NCBI GenBank assembly: GCA_016125455.1
Contig: WGLS01000004.1
Location: forward strand, 310,001-374,000
Direction of reading: 5' to 3'
Length of the DNA stretch: 64,000 bases
Origin: Alphaproteobacteria bacterium
GTDB lineage: Bacteria > Pseudomonadota > Alphaproteobacteria > Caulobacterales > Parvularculaceae
How positions within the stretch are numbered: position 1 is the stretch's first letter; each line of letters opens with the position of its first letter. The notes beneath the pieces were generated by a model. It did not search any database. It had not been told where the DNA came from and saw only the letters and a list, made by a program, of their open reading frames with translations. Positions 8,052 through 17,217 of this stretch are shown in pieces. A program made the position numbers and the translations under genes.

Positions 8052-8915
8052 CTAGTCGTCGACGGCAGGACTGGCGATGTCGTAGGACTTTTCAGCAAAA
8101 ACGCGTCCTTCGTACTCAGCCTCGCCAATATACCGGACACGGAGGATACCTTCGGGCAGCGAGGCGCGTCCGAGGGACAGCGTCACGTCCTGCGAATTCG
8201 CGTCGATGGGCACGGACACATTGCCAACCTGGGCCAACTTTTCCGCCGGGCGGCGGGCTGTCGTTTCGAACTCCGCGACGAGTGCGCCAAAGGGCGAAAA
8301 GGGTCCGCTGGCGCTAAGTCGGGCGACGAGGACAAGATCGCCGATGTCGTCGCGGTCGAGCCGCGCCGAATCGAACGCCACGGCTATGTCGCGTGTATCG
8401 CCTTTGCCCCTGAGCAGCACCGGCGTTGAAACCGCAAGGCCGATATCCGCCATCAGGCCGCCGCCGGTGCGCCGGAGCGGGCTTCTTGAGGCTGCCGCGG
8501 CAAACATGAGGTGCGACCTGCGTTCGCCATCGATTGACAGGTTCGCGCCGCGCACGCCGACCCGCACTTCGCCGCGTTCCCCCGGCTCAAGGCGAAGCCT
8601 CGCAGGCTCGACGTTCAGGTACGGCGCGGCGCTTAGTCGCCGACGAAGCGACGCCCCGGCGGGCGCGTACCCGTCCGGCGTCGCGGCAAGGTCGAGCCAC
8701 TCCGCCTTGATGTCGAGAATGCGATCCGATGGGTTCGACACGACGAACGACATTGCCGGGGCGTCTTCATCGAGGACGACGCGCAGCGGCGAGACGATAA
8801 ACTGCGCCACGGCGTCGTGGCTTTTGCCAAGCGCCATAAGGCCGAAGACGGCGGCGACCGTGGTCTTTCGGACACGAAATCGGTGGCGTGAGGGCGCGCG
8901 GGGGACGAGAATCAC
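8052..8915 (-). CDS. Periplasmic PapD-like (fimbrial-type) chaperone
   Basis: A secreted protein of about 287 residues with the fold and N-terminal signature of PapD-like pilus chaperones: VSPLRVVLDEDAPAMSFVV and SNPSDRILDIKAEWLDL (strands of the first Ig-like domain). A second domain ends in RVRYIGEAEYEGRVF. Such chaperones donate a strand to pilin subunits in the periplasm, but no usher or pilin gene is in view. The N-terminus is uncertain. A GTG at 8915 gives a signal peptide ending near DAVAQ. The frame stays open upstream into mipZ, which would be an implausible overlap. The gene diverges from mipZ and shares the intervening CtrA-type site. Confidence 0.75.
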   Translation of the reverse strand: MILVPRAPSRHRFRVRKTTVAAVFGLMALGKSHDAVAQFIVSPLRVVLDEDAPAMSFVVSNPSDRILDIKAEWLDLAATPDGYAPAGASLRRRLSAAPYLNVEPARLRLEPGERGEVRVGVRGANLSIDGERRSHLMFAAAASRSPLRRTGGGLMADIGLAVSTPVLLRGKGDTRDIAVAFDSARLDRDDIGDLVLVARLSASGPFSPFGALVAEFETTARRPAEKLAQVGNVSVPIDANSQDVTLSLGRASLPEGILRVRYIGEAEYEGRVFAEKSYDIASPAVDD

Positions 8916-8968
8916 GGCAATTTCCGAACCTGTTTCGATCGCGAAGCGCCAATCTGGCGCGCGTCGAC

Positions 8969-8983
8969 TTAACGGCCTTTTAA
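8969..8983. promoter_or_regulatory. Exact CtrA-type binding site (TTAA-N7-TTAA)
   Basis: TTAACGGCCTTTTAA matches the full alphaproteobacterial CtrA consensus TTAA-N7-TTAA with no mismatch. It lies in the 118-base gap between two divergent genes, 50 bases before the mipZ start and 53 before the chaperone start. In DNA this GC-rich a chance match in a promoter gap is unlikely. CtrA control is inferred from the motif only. Confidence 0.6.
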
Positions 8984-9033
8984 GACGTCGGGTCCCTTTT
9001 CGGGACAGTCGCAGCGAATAGGGCACGTACGCC

Positions 9034-9900
9034 ATGACGCACGTCATCGTCCTCGGCAATGAAAAGGGCGGATCCGGAAAGTCGACTGCGGCTATGCATG
9101 TCGTCGTTGCGCTGCTGAAGGGCGGCGCAAAGGTCGCCGCCATCGATCTCGACATGCGCCAGCGAAGCCTCTCCCGTTATCTTGAGAACCGCCGCGCATT
9201 CATTGATCTGACCAACTCCGACCTTGTATTGCCTGAAGCGCCGCGGGTCGAACCGTCATCCCTCGACAGCCGCGAAAATGCCTGGCGCGAAGAAAGCGAA
9301 CGGCTTGGCGAGACGTTTTCCCGGCTCGCCGATTGCGATTTCGTGGTGATTGATTGTCCGGGCGCGGACACGCACCTTTCGCGTCTCGCCCACGCTCACG
9401 CAGACACAATCGTCACGCCCCTGAACGACAGCTTCGTCGATTTCGATTTACTGGCGCGCATAGACCCGGAAACTGGCCAGGTCCTTGGGCCAAGCCTCTA
9501 TAGCGAAATGGTCTGGCAGGCCCGAAAGCGGCGGGCGATGTCCGGCGTAAAGGGGGGGATCGACTGGGTCGTCATGCGTAACCGGCTTTCTTCGACGCGC
9601 GCGAACAACAAGAAGCACATGGGCGAAAAGCTTGAGGATCTGGCTGGTCGGATCGGTTTTCGCCTTGCCCGGGGCTTCGGCGACCGTGTGATCTACCGTG
9701 AACTGTTCCCGAAGGGGCTGACGCTCCTTGATCTTGGCGGCAAGGATGCGCCGATCCGACTCTCCACCATGAGCCACGTCACCGCGCGCCTAGAGATCAG
9801 GTCGCTGATCGCCACGCTGAACCTGCCAAAACCGATGGCGCAGTCGCACGGCGAACGAGGCGGGGAGGGCAAGAGCGATCGGGACGTCGCGGCAGCCTGA
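9034..9900 (+). CDS. mipZ: Division plane positioning ATPase MipZ
   Basis: MipZ is a ParA/MinD-type ATPase that forms a gradient from the ParB-parS poles and blocks FtsZ assembly, so that the septum forms at mid-cell. The deviant Walker A NEKGGSGKST (about residues 9-18), the Walker A' AAIDLDMRQRSLSRYLENR and the Walker B FVVIDCPGA are clear. The switch region with DSFVDFDLLARID and the conserved WVVMRNRL follow. Length (288 residues) is normal, with a poorly conserved polar tail. ATG at 9034 begins MTHVIVLG. A consensus CtrA site 50 bases upstream suggests cell-cycle control. The neighbours panC, SPOR lipoprotein and J-domain protein suggest a growth and division locus. Confidence 0.95.
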   Translation: MTHVIVLGNEKGGSGKSTAAMHVVVALLKGGAKVAAIDLDMRQRSLSRYLENRRAFIDLTNSDLVLPEAPRVEPSSLDSRENAWREESERLGETFSRLADCDFVVIDCPGADTHLSRLAHAHADTIVTPLNDSFVDFDLLARIDPETGQVLGPSLYSEMVWQARKRRAMSGVKGGIDWVVMRNRLSSTRANNKKHMGEKLEDLAGRIGFRLARGFGDRVIYRELFPKGLTLLDLGGKDAPIRLSTMSHVTARLEIRSLIATLNLPKPMAQSHGERGGEGKSDRDVAAA

Positions 9901-9985
9901 TGGGCGCGGCGCGGCGCCATTGCTTCGAGACGTTGCAGTCTGGCAATCTGACTTTTCTTGAAACCTGTCGGACCGAAAGCAGGCA

Positions 9986-10522
9986 ATGGGCCTATTTGGC
10001 GTCATCGCTCTTGTTGCCGCGATAGCCGTCGCAACACTGACCCTGTGGCAGGCGTCGCGCACGCGCATTGATGGTGCGGAAAAGAGCATCGGCGGCGTGC
10101 CGACAATGACCCTCCTTAAGCTTTCGGCCTGGCTTGCGCTTGCGGCGGTCCTGTTTGCAGCAAAGCTTTTTCCGGTGGCGTTGATGATCCTCGTCGCGGC
10201 TGCCGGCGTCACGGGCATTGAAATCTGGCGTGAACGGACGATGAACGCCGACGAAGCGGCCGCAGCGCGCGAGCAACCGGCGGCGTCGGCAGTGCTGGTG
10301 GCGAACGATGCGGCTGCGGCGTCCATCCTGGGGGTCGGGCCGAGCGCATCGGCGTCAGAGATAAAGTCCGCTCACCGCAAGCTCATCACTCGGCTGCACC
10401 CCGACCAGGGCGGCAACGACTATCTCGCTGCGCAGATCAATGCAGCGCGTGATCGATTGCTTGCCTCGCGCGAGCCCATGCCGCCAACCGCGTCCGCCGA
10501 CAGCCCGACCGATCAGTCATAA
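9986..10522 (+). CDS. Membrane-anchored J-domain protein
   Basis: A 178-residue protein with a membrane helix at the N-terminus (about residues 3-22), two further hydrophobic stretches between about 45 and 82, and a C-terminal J domain on the cytoplasmic side carrying the essential LHPDQGG motif. The layout resembles mitochondrial Tim14/Pam18 and bacterial DjlA/DjlC-type proteins that recruit DnaK to the membrane. The J domain is short but includes helices II and III (SEIKSAHRKLITRLHP). The gene's last 10 bases overlap the convergent TRAP permease gene. It lies 85 bases after mipZ, possibly in the same transcript. Confidence 0.85.
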   Translation: MGLFGVIALVAAIAVATLTLWQASRTRIDGAEKSIGGVPTMTLLKLSAWLALAAVLFAAKLFPVALMILVAAAGVTGIEIWRERTMNADEAAAAREQPAASAVLVANDAAAASILGVGPSASASEIKSAHRKLITRLHPDQGGNDYLAAQINAARDRLLASREPMPPTASADSPTDQS

Positions 10523-12126
10523 AGCAAGTTCGGCAGCCAGGTCGCGAGCGACGGAAATGCAGTCAAGGCGATGAGGCCAAGAACCTGCAGACCGATGAAC
10601 GGCACGGCGCCGCGATAGATATCAGCCGTGCGCACCGCCGCGGGAGCGACGCCGCGCAGGTAGAATAACGCAAATCCAAAGGGCGGCGTCAGAAACGACG
10701 TCTGCAGATTGACCGCCATCATGATGCCGAGCCACACCGGGTCCACGCCCATTTTCAGCAGGGCAGGCGCGACCAACGGCACAACGACGAACGTAATCTC
10801 GATGAAGTCGAGGAAGAAGCCGAGCAGGAACATTACCAACATCACGACGACCACGGCCCCGACGACGCCCCCAGGCGCCATGGCCAAGGCGTTGCGCACG
10901 GTTTCCTCGCCGCCAAGGCCACGGAAAACGAGCGAGAACGCCGCCGCGCCAATCAGGATCGTAAAGACCATTGTCGTGACGCGGATCGTCTGGTCGCCGG
11001 CGGCCGTCAGCACGCGATGGCGCGCGAGCCGCCTCAGGCTCGCGATAATTCCGACCGGGATCGCCGCGCAAAGGGCCATCGCAATGCTGATCGCCGCTTG
11101 TTCAAGGCTGCTGGCGCCGTCGCGGCCGGTGCGAAGATCGACGAATGAGGTGAGAACGATGAGCCCGACGATTGCCCCGCCGGCCAGAAGAATTGCGGCC
11201 CGCTCCCACCGCCCGCCATCGCCGTCATTGAACCGGGATCCGGCAATAAGCAGCGCGCCCACGGCGCCAACGCTCGCCGCCTCGGTCGGCGTCGCCGCCC
11301 CGGCCAGTATCGAGCCGAGGACCGCGACGATCAGCAGGAGCGGTGGCGGCAGCGTCCTGAGGGCGGCGGCCCAGACTTCGGCGCGCGGGCCAAGCTCCGA
11401 CTGCGGAATTGCCGGCGCTTTGCGGCCATCGAACGTCGCGACGCCGATCTGGTAGGCAAGGTAAAGCCCAACCAGCATCAGGCCGGGAAGAAGCGCGCCG
11501 GCGAACAGGTCGCCCACGGAAATCGTTTCCGGCGCAAAGACGCCCTGTTCAAGCTGGGCTTTCTGATAGGCGTTCGAGATGACGTCGCCGAGCAGGATGA
11601 GCACGATTGACGGGGGAATGATCTGGCCGAGCGTGCCGGCCGCCGCGATCGAGCCCGCGGAAAATGCCGGGTCATAACCCCGCTTCAACATTGTTGGCAG
11701 GCTGAGGAGCCCCATGGTCACGACCGTCGCGCCAACAATGCCTGTAGACGCGGCGAGCAGGGCGCCGACAACGGTAACCGAAATGCCAAGTCCGCCGCGC
11801 ATTGAGCCAAAGAGGCGGGACAGTTCGTCGAGCAGTTCCTCCGCAATCTTCGCTTTTTCCAGAATAACGCCCATCAGGATGAACATCGGCACGGCGATCA
11901 GCGTTGAGTTCATCACCGCGCCGTGGACGCGCTGGGGGATCGGTTGCAGGAATGACGGATCGAAAACGCCTGCCGCGAGGCCAATAACGGCGAAAATGAT
12001 AGCGACGCCGGCAAGGGTGAAGGCCACCGGAAATCCCATCAGGATGCCGACGCACAAGGCGGCGACCATCAAGACGTCAAGCCAGCCCGCAACGCCGCAA
12101 AAACAAAATCCGTGCGCCTCGGCCAT
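10513..12126 (-). CDS. TRAP transporter large permease (DctM/TakM type)
   Basis: A 537-residue multi-helix inner-membrane protein of the DctM family, the transport subunit of Na+-coupled tripartite (TRAP) transporters. Conserved segments include GIVGATVVTMGLLSLPTML, GTLGQIIPPSIVLILLGDV, and near the C-terminus FIEITFVVVPLVAPALLK. It is about 100 residues longer than typical DctM, because of an extra two-helix insertion around residues 300-370. Its start overlaps the dctQ stop (TGATG), indicating translational coupling. With the TakP-like binding protein upstream, a 2-oxo acid or related carboxylate substrate is likely (inference). Confidence 0.92.
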   Translation of the reverse strand: MAEAHGFCFCGVAGWLDVLMVAALCVGILMGFPVAFTLAGVAIIFAVIGLAAGVFDPSFLQPIPQRVHGAVMNSTLIAVPMFILMGVILEKAKIAEELLDELSRLFGSMRGGLGISVTVVGALLAASTGIVGATVVTMGLLSLPTMLKRGYDPAFSAGSIAAAGTLGQIIPPSIVLILLGDVISNAYQKAQLEQGVFAPETISVGDLFAGALLPGLMLVGLYLAYQIGVATFDGRKAPAIPQSELGPRAEVWAAALRTLPPPLLLIVAVLGSILAGAATPTEAASVGAVGALLIAGSRFNDGDGGRWERAAILLAGGAIVGLIVLTSFVDLRTGRDGASSLEQAAISIAMALCAAIPVGIIASLRRLARHRVLTAAGDQTIRVTTMVFTILIGAAAFSLVFRGLGGEETVRNALAMAPGGVVGAVVVVMLVMFLLGFFLDFIEITFVVVPLVAPALLKMGVDPVWLGIMMAVNLQTSFLTPPFGFALFYLRGVAPAAVRTADIYRGAVPFIGLQVLGLIALTAFPSLATWLPNLLYD

Positions 12127-12938
12127 CAGGCGGTCGCTCGCTGGCTGCTGGCGCCCGTCGTCTCTTTACGGATAACGCCGGCTGCGTCCGTCGCGGCGAC
12201 AAAGCCCGCCCCGGCCAATAGCAGCGCAAAAATCGGGATCAGCGACTTGAGCAGGAATATTGCCTGGATGCCGGACTGCTCCGCGGAGCCTTCCCGCGCT
12301 GACCAGCTGTTCGCCACATAGGGCGCCGCCATCGCCACAAGAAGCAGTGCGAACGGAAACAGAAACAGGTAAATGCCAATCAGGTCTATCGCCGCCCTGC
12401 GCCGCAGTGACGCCTTTGAATACAGGATGTCGACGCGAACATGGTCGTTCGTGAGAAAGGCGTATCCCACGGCAAGCAGAAACGTGGCGCCGTGAAAATA
12501 GGTGACGCTCTCCTGCAGAAAAATAGAATTCCATCCGAACACGTACCGCAGGACGACGACCAGGAACTGAACGAGCGCCATTGCAAAAACGAAGGTTCCG
12601 GTCAGCTTGCCGGCGATGCGCACCGAGGGCGCCAATGCGTTTGCAAGTTCGCACGCAGCGCGATCGGCGCCCTTGCGATGGATCAGCGCCGCGCCGCCGA
12701 TCAATGACATTGCAAGGAGCGAAACGACAATGCTGTCAATGGTCGGCCCCGTCAGGTCGACGGCAAGGATCGCGAACGCATGGGAGATCGCAAAGGTCGA
12801 TAGCGTCAGCACGACGAAGATGACCGCCTGGCTCCGTCGCGACCGCTCCGCGAACAATGCCGTAAGCGGCAAGAACAGCGCCGGGACGCAAACGCCCCAG
12901 AAAATCGCCATTAACGCTGCGCCAAATATTGTCAGCAT
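12126..12938 (-). CDS. TRAP transporter small permease (DctQ), with extra N-terminal helices
   Basis: The C-terminal part is a normal four-helix DctQ subunit, with VLRYVFGWNSIFLQE and VRVDILYSKASLRRRAAID. It is preceded by about 100 residues holding three more hydrophobic segments (for example GVCVPALFLPLTALFAE), giving 270 residues against the usual 160-200. ATG at 12938 is preferred. The same frame remains open to 13214, but that upstream part overlaps the binding-protein gene and is compositionally unlike it. TGAGG lies about 11 bases upstream of the chosen ATG. The gene sits between dctP and dctM and belongs to their operon. Confidence 0.85.
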   Translation of the reverse strand: MLTIFGAALMAIFWGVCVPALFLPLTALFAERSRRSQAVIFVVLTLSTFAISHAFAILAVDLTGPTIDSIVVSLLAMSLIGGAALIHRKGADRAACELANALAPSVRIAGKLTGTFVFAMALVQFLVVVLRYVFGWNSIFLQESVTYFHGATFLLAVGYAFLTNDHVRVDILYSKASLRRRAAIDLIGIYLFLFPFALLLVAMAAPYVANSWSAREGSAEQSGIQAIFLLKSLIPIFALLLAGAGFVAATDAAGVIRKETTGASSQRATA

Positions 12939-12951
12939 GCCGCGCAGGTCC

Positions 12952-14079
12952 TCAAAGGTCAAAGACCCGTCGACGGGTCGCCATATAGGCTTCGTCGGAG
13001 ATTCGGCTCCATTCGCCCGATCGGCGGATTGCCTCCTTGTAGCTTTCAAAAATGCGGCGGGAAATGTCGTCGCTCGCGCCGATTTCCTCAAGGACGATCT
13101 TTGTTTCCCGGGCCAGCGCCGCCATGACGTCCTCCGGCATTTGCCGCAACTGAACGTCGTGATCATTGACCAGTTGCTCGAGGGCGATGCCGTTAAAGTG
13201 GCCGTATTCAGCAATCGAGAGATGGTTCGCTCGCTGACATGCGCCGTCGATGATCGATTTTTCCTGCAATGTCAGGCCGTTCCAGAGATCAAGATTGACC
13301 CCGACGCCAAGCTGCGCGCCAGGCTCGTGAAAACCCGGCCAGTAATAGTACTTCGCCTCTCGGTAGAACCCGAATGCAAGGTCGTTCCAGGGCCCGACCC
13401 ATTCCGTTCCGTCAATCGCGCCTGACTGCAGCGCCTGATAGATTTCGCCGCCGGATAGAGCGACGGCCGACGCGCCGATGCGGCGGAGCACTTCGCCGCC
13501 GATGCCCGGCATTCGGATCTTCCGTCCGCGCAGGTCTTCGACGCTGTCAAACGGCCGTTTGAACCAACCGCCCATTTGATGGCCTGTGTTGCCAGCGATA
13601 AACGGCTTGATGTTGAAACCGGCGGCGAGTTCGTCCCAAAGTTCCTGGCCGCCGCCAAAGGCTGTCCAGGCCATTATCTCTGTGGCGGTCATGCCAAAAG
13701 GAACGGCCGTAAAGAAAGGATAGGCCTTCGACTTTCCGACCCAGTAATACTCCGCACCGTGATAAATGTCCGCAGCCCCGGTCGCTACGGCGTCAAAGCT
13801 TTCGAATGCGCTGACGAGCTCTCCCGCAGCGAATACCTTCACGCGCATCGCTCCGCCGCTCATCTCGGTAATGAATTGGGCGGTCCGCTCGGCCATGGTG
13901 CCAAGCCCCGGAAAATCCTTCGGCCAGGTGGTCACCATCTTGAGTTCGCGTTCCGCGAGACCGCCCGCCGCGCCGGCGCTGAGGTCCGTCGCCGGTCCGC
14001 AATCGCAGCCCGCCGCGAGCCCGGCTGTTCCTGCAATCGCTCCGCCGGCGAGCAGCCGACGCCGGTTCATCTCCACCAT
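12952..14079 (-). CDS. TRAP substrate-binding protein, TakP-like
   Basis: A 375-residue periplasmic binding protein. The N-terminus has a Tat motif (NRRRLLAGG) followed by GLAAGC, which may allow lipid attachment. The core matches the TakP subgroup, which binds 2-oxo acids such as pyruvate with Na+: GAEYYWVGKSKAYPFFTAVP, FGGGQELWDELAAGF, IKPFIAGNTGHQMGGWF and the Arg of GRKIRMPGIGGEV. AGGAA lies 8 bases upstream of ATG 14079. It is the first gene of a three-gene TRAP operon. The substrate class is inferred from the subgroup. No regulator is adjacent. Confidence 0.92.
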   Translation of the reverse strand: MVEMNRRRLLAGGAIAGTAGLAAGCDCGPATDLSAGAAGGLAERELKMVTTWPKDFPGLGTMAERTAQFITEMSGGAMRVKVFAAGELVSAFESFDAVATGAADIYHGAEYYWVGKSKAYPFFTAVPFGMTATEIMAWTAFGGGQELWDELAAGFNIKPFIAGNTGHQMGGWFKRPFDSVEDLRGRKIRMPGIGGEVLRRIGASAVALSGGEIYQALQSGAIDGTEWVGPWNDLAFGFYREAKYYYWPGFHEPGAQLGVGVNLDLWNGLTLQEKSIIDGACQRANHLSIAEYGHFNGIALEQLVNDHDVQLRQMPEDVMAALARETKIVLEEIGASDDISRRIFESYKEAIRRSGEWSRISDEAYMATRRRVFDL

Positions 14080-14223
14080 TGAGCGGTTCCTGCCAGTCGT
14101 CGTTACAGATCGTCCGCACCTTGCCGGCGCTTTCAGAATCTAGCGATACGGGGGCTTGGCCGTGAAGGAAAGGGCCGGCTTCACTCGCGATTTGCGGCGA
14201 AGGATTGCGCGTCAGCCGGTTCG

Positions 14224-14997
14224 CTAACGCGCGCTGGCGTCCTGATCGGCTGCCGGCATTCGTTTCCAGCCAGTCGACGTAAGCCTTTCAAGCGGGCCGA
14301 ACCTGCGCTTGTAGTCCATTTTCGGCGAACCCGGGACCCAGTAGCCAAGATACACGTGTCGCCCGCCAAGCTCGAGCGCCATCGCGACGTGGTCCATAAT
14401 CATGAAGGCGCCAAGGCTGCGGTCTGCGTCGTCCGGATCGAAAAACGAATAGACCATCGACAGTCCGTCGGCGACGCGATCGGTCAGGGCGCAGGCCACC
14501 AGTCGTTCCTCGCCGTCAGGCTCCTCGACGCTGTACTCGATCACCATCGTGTCGACGGCGGTTTCCTCGACCATCGAGGCGTAGTCGAGCGCCGTCATAT
14601 CGGCCATGCCGCCTTCTGCATGGCGTCCATCGAGATACGCCCGCAGCACGGAAAACTGGCGGGTGGTCGCCTTTGCGGGGCGGATGCGCCTTAGCAGGTC
14701 TTCGTTGCGCTTCAGAATGCGTCGGCGCGAGCGGGAAAGCGTGAATTCCGGCGCGACGGTCCTGACGGGCGCGCACGCGGCGCAGCGGTCGCAGGCCGGA
14801 AGATAGATGATGTTCTGTGAACGGCGGAAACCGCGCTGGGAAAGAAGACTGTTGACGTGCGTCGCCCTCGGGCCGGAAAGGTAGGAAAACACCTTGCGTT
14901 CAAGACGACCTTCCAGATACGGGCAGGGTGCCGGCGCGGTGATATAGAAATCACCGCCGTCGACGCCGAGTTCCCTAGATACATCTTCGTTCCGCAT
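14224..14997 (-). CDS. bpt: Aspartate/glutamate leucyltransferase
   Basis: Bpt transfers leucine from leucyl-tRNA to N-terminal Asp or Glu of proteins, marking them for the ClpS/ClpAP N-degron pathway. The N-terminal Cys motif and fold (PCPYLEGRLERKVFSYL, then LPACDRCAACAPVRT) and the C-terminal GYWVPGSPKMDYKRRFGPL are characteristic. Length, 257 residues, is standard. It has no signal peptide and acts in the cytoplasm. It stands between the TRAP operon and the SLC13 gene with gaps of about 145 bases on each side, so it is probably transcribed alone. Confidence 0.95.
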   Translation of the reverse strand: MRNEDVSRELGVDGGDFYITAPAPCPYLEGRLERKVFSYLSGPRATHVNSLLSQRGFRRSQNIIYLPACDRCAACAPVRTVAPEFTLSRSRRRILKRNEDLLRRIRPAKATTRQFSVLRAYLDGRHAEGGMADMTALDYASMVEETAVDTMVIEYSVEEPDGEERLVACALTDRVADGLSMVYSFFDPDDADRSLGAFMIMDHVAMALELGGRHVYLGYWVPGSPKMDYKRRFGPLERLTSTGWKRMPAADQDASAR

Positions 14998-15146
14998 CCG
15001 TCCGTCCTGTGAGCGTCAAGCTTAGCTGCGCCGTCGCGCCGGAGCAACGATAGCCGCGAAAAGCGATTTCTTCGCCAGGGCGTCGCCTGGCCGTGGTCTG
15101 CGTCAGTTGAGGGGAGTGCAATCCGCGTGCCTGGCGGCAAGAGGCG

Positions 15147-17021
15147 TCACATCAACCCGCGGCTCCGGAAGTATATTGGCGCAAAGGCCGTAAAGGCGAT
15201 CCAAAGAACGATGATTAACGGACCGCCGACCCGTATGAAGTCACGAAAAGCGTATTGCCCCGGCGTCAGGACCAGGAGGTTTGTCTGGTAGGCGACGGGC
15301 GTCGCGAACGAGCAGTTGGCCCCGAAAATGACCGTCAGGATCAGGATATGTGGATCGATGCCGGCCGCCTCAGCTGCGCTAACGGCGATCGGGGCGAACA
15401 GCACCGCGGTCGCGTTGTTTGACAGTACATTGGTGATTGCCGCGCAAACGATGAAAAACGCGGAAATCATGAACACCGGCCCTAAATCCTTTGCGCCGAG
15501 GGCGACGGCTTCCCCGATCAGGCCCGCGCCGCCGGTGGTCTCGAGCGCGGAACCCATCGCCAGCGAGGCGCCGATCAGGAGGTAAATCCGACGGTCTACC
15601 GCCCGGGCGGCCTGCCGGACATTCAGGCATCCTGTTGCGACGATTATGCATGCGCCGGCAATGGCCGAGACGTCGATTGGCGCGACGCCCGTCGCCGCAG
15701 CGGCCACCACCGCAAGGAAAGTCGCCGTGCAGATCCTAGCATTGCGCGGATCGGGCAGCCCTTCGATGGAGCCCTCCAGCATCAGGATGTCCCGTTCCGA
15801 GCGAAGGGCGCGAACATCGTTGATGTCGCCGAGGATCAGTAGAACATCGCCGGCCTCAAGGCGCAGGGTGTTCATCTGCGCTCGCATCATGCGGCTGCGC
15901 CGTTCAACGCCAAGGATCACGCAGCGCGTCTGGTAGTGGAATCCGATCTGGCCGATGGTGCGGCCAATCATGCGGCTGCCCGGCGCGACGATTGCCTCGG
16001 CGAGCGTTAACTGGGCGCGGGGCTTGGGACCGTCTTCATCTTCATTGAGCGGGATTTCGGTCGCCGCGCCGTCCAGCAGCTCCGGCCTGCTCTTGAGGAC
16101 GTTGGTAAGGGCAGCCCGGGTTGCCGCCACGATCAGGATATCGCCTGGCGCCAGCTTGACGTCGTCATAGGGCGGCAGGATTGCCTCGGTTCGACGCTGG
16201 ATCATGCGCACTGTCACGTCCGGCAGGTCCGGGAAGAAGCCGGCTACGGGCGTCGCGCCGATAAGCGGGTTGCCGCGGCGGATCTCCAGCTGGGCTACGA
16301 ACTGCTTGCCCTCGCGCACGGCCCTTTTCGATCCGCCAGGATCGGAGTGGTCCGGCATCAGGCGACGACCGACCGTCGCCATGTAGATAACGCCGACAAT
16401 CGCGAGAAAGCCGCCGGGTACGGTAAGTTCGAAGAACGCAATGTCGCCGCCTGGCACTGTCGAACGATAGGACTGGACCGCGAGCATGTTCGTCGACGAG
16501 CCGATCACCGTCGTCATCCCGCCAAAGATCGACAGGAACGACAGGGGCATCATCAATTGCGAAGGCGAAATTTTGCTCTGGGTCGCCATGGCGGCGATGA
16601 TCGGGATGAACATCACGACTACAGGCGTGTTGTTCAGGAAGGCGCTCATCAAGACCACGAGCAGGAACACCGCCGCGATCGTGGTCCGGGGACGCTTGTC
16701 ATACTGCCGGAGCAGCCGCTCGGTCGGGTACTCCAGCGCGCCGGACTGGAACATGCCCTGGCCGATAATGAGCAGACCCATGATGGCGAACAGGGCCGGA
16801 CTGGCGAAGCCGCTTAGCAATTGCTGATGCCCGAACGAGCCATCCGGGGTCGCCATCGGAAACAGGGCAAACAGCAAAAGCAATGCCGACAGCGACGCGG
16901 CCGACACAATGTCGATCGAGTACCGGTCGAGGGCGAAAGCGACGATCGTTGCGCTGATGATCGCGAACGTAGCCCAAAGATGCAGAGGCGACGTAGCGGT
17001 GATCGAAAGGAATTGGTCCAT
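15147..17021 (-). CDS. SLC13-family anion transporter with two RCK_C domains
   Basis: A 624-residue inner-membrane transporter of the divalent anion:Na+ symporter (SLC13/CitT) class. Helices occupy about residues 10-215 and 420-620. Between them lie two TrkA-C (RCK_C) regulatory domains, the first spanning MIQRRTEAILPPYDDVKLAP and the second ending in DVLLILGDINDVRALRSE. Transport signatures NNTPVVVMFIPII (first half) and SNNATAVLFAPIAVSAA (second half) are visible. This architecture occurs in sulfate, citrate or other dicarboxylate uptake proteins of marine bacteria, and the substrate cannot be assigned from sequence. The gene is unlinked to metabolic partners here. Confidence 0.9.
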   Translation of the reverse strand: MDQFLSITATSPLHLWATFAIISATIVAFALDRYSIDIVSAASLSALLLLFALFPMATPDGSFGHQQLLSGFASPALFAIMGLLIIGQGMFQSGALEYPTERLLRQYDKRPRTTIAAVFLLVVLMSAFLNNTPVVVMFIPIIAAMATQSKISPSQLMMPLSFLSIFGGMTTVIGSSTNMLAVQSYRSTVPGGDIAFFELTVPGGFLAIVGVIYMATVGRRLMPDHSDPGGSKRAVREGKQFVAQLEIRRGNPLIGATPVAGFFPDLPDVTVRMIQRRTEAILPPYDDVKLAPGDILIVAATRAALTNVLKSRPELLDGAATEIPLNEDEDGPKPRAQLTLAEAIVAPGSRMIGRTIGQIGFHYQTRCVILGVERRSRMMRAQMNTLRLEAGDVLLILGDINDVRALRSERDILMLEGSIEGLPDPRNARICTATFLAVVAAAATGVAPIDVSAIAGACIIVATGCLNVRQAARAVDRRIYLLIGASLAMGSALETTGGAGLIGEAVALGAKDLGPVFMISAFFIVCAAITNVLSNNATAVLFAPIAVSAAEAAGIDPHILILTVIFGANCSFATPVAYQTNLLVLTPGQYAFRDFIRVGGPLIIVLWIAFTAFAPIYFRSRGLM

Positions 17022-17217
17022 GCAGTCGGATTAGGTCCTCAAGATCGGCCGCCGCCGCGAGTACGTCGACGCAACATTCCCCGCGCTGCCGGCCGATTCA
17101 AGGCGGCGGCGCTGAGCTTTGTATTTCTCTCATTTGATGGTAGGCGCACAAGGCTTATGAATTTCCAAGCATTTTACGGCGGAAGGGCGCCTCCAGCCGG
17201 GCGGGGGCTAAGTCGCA

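Noticed and set aside
8916-9155. Upstream extension of the chaperone frame into mipZ
   Set aside because: This would overlap the start of mipZ on the opposite strand and would place a signal peptide deep inside the protein.
12939-13214. Upstream extension of the TRAP small permease frame
   Set aside because: It overlaps the binding-protein gene and its composition differs. The ATG at 12938 begins directly before the first membrane helix.
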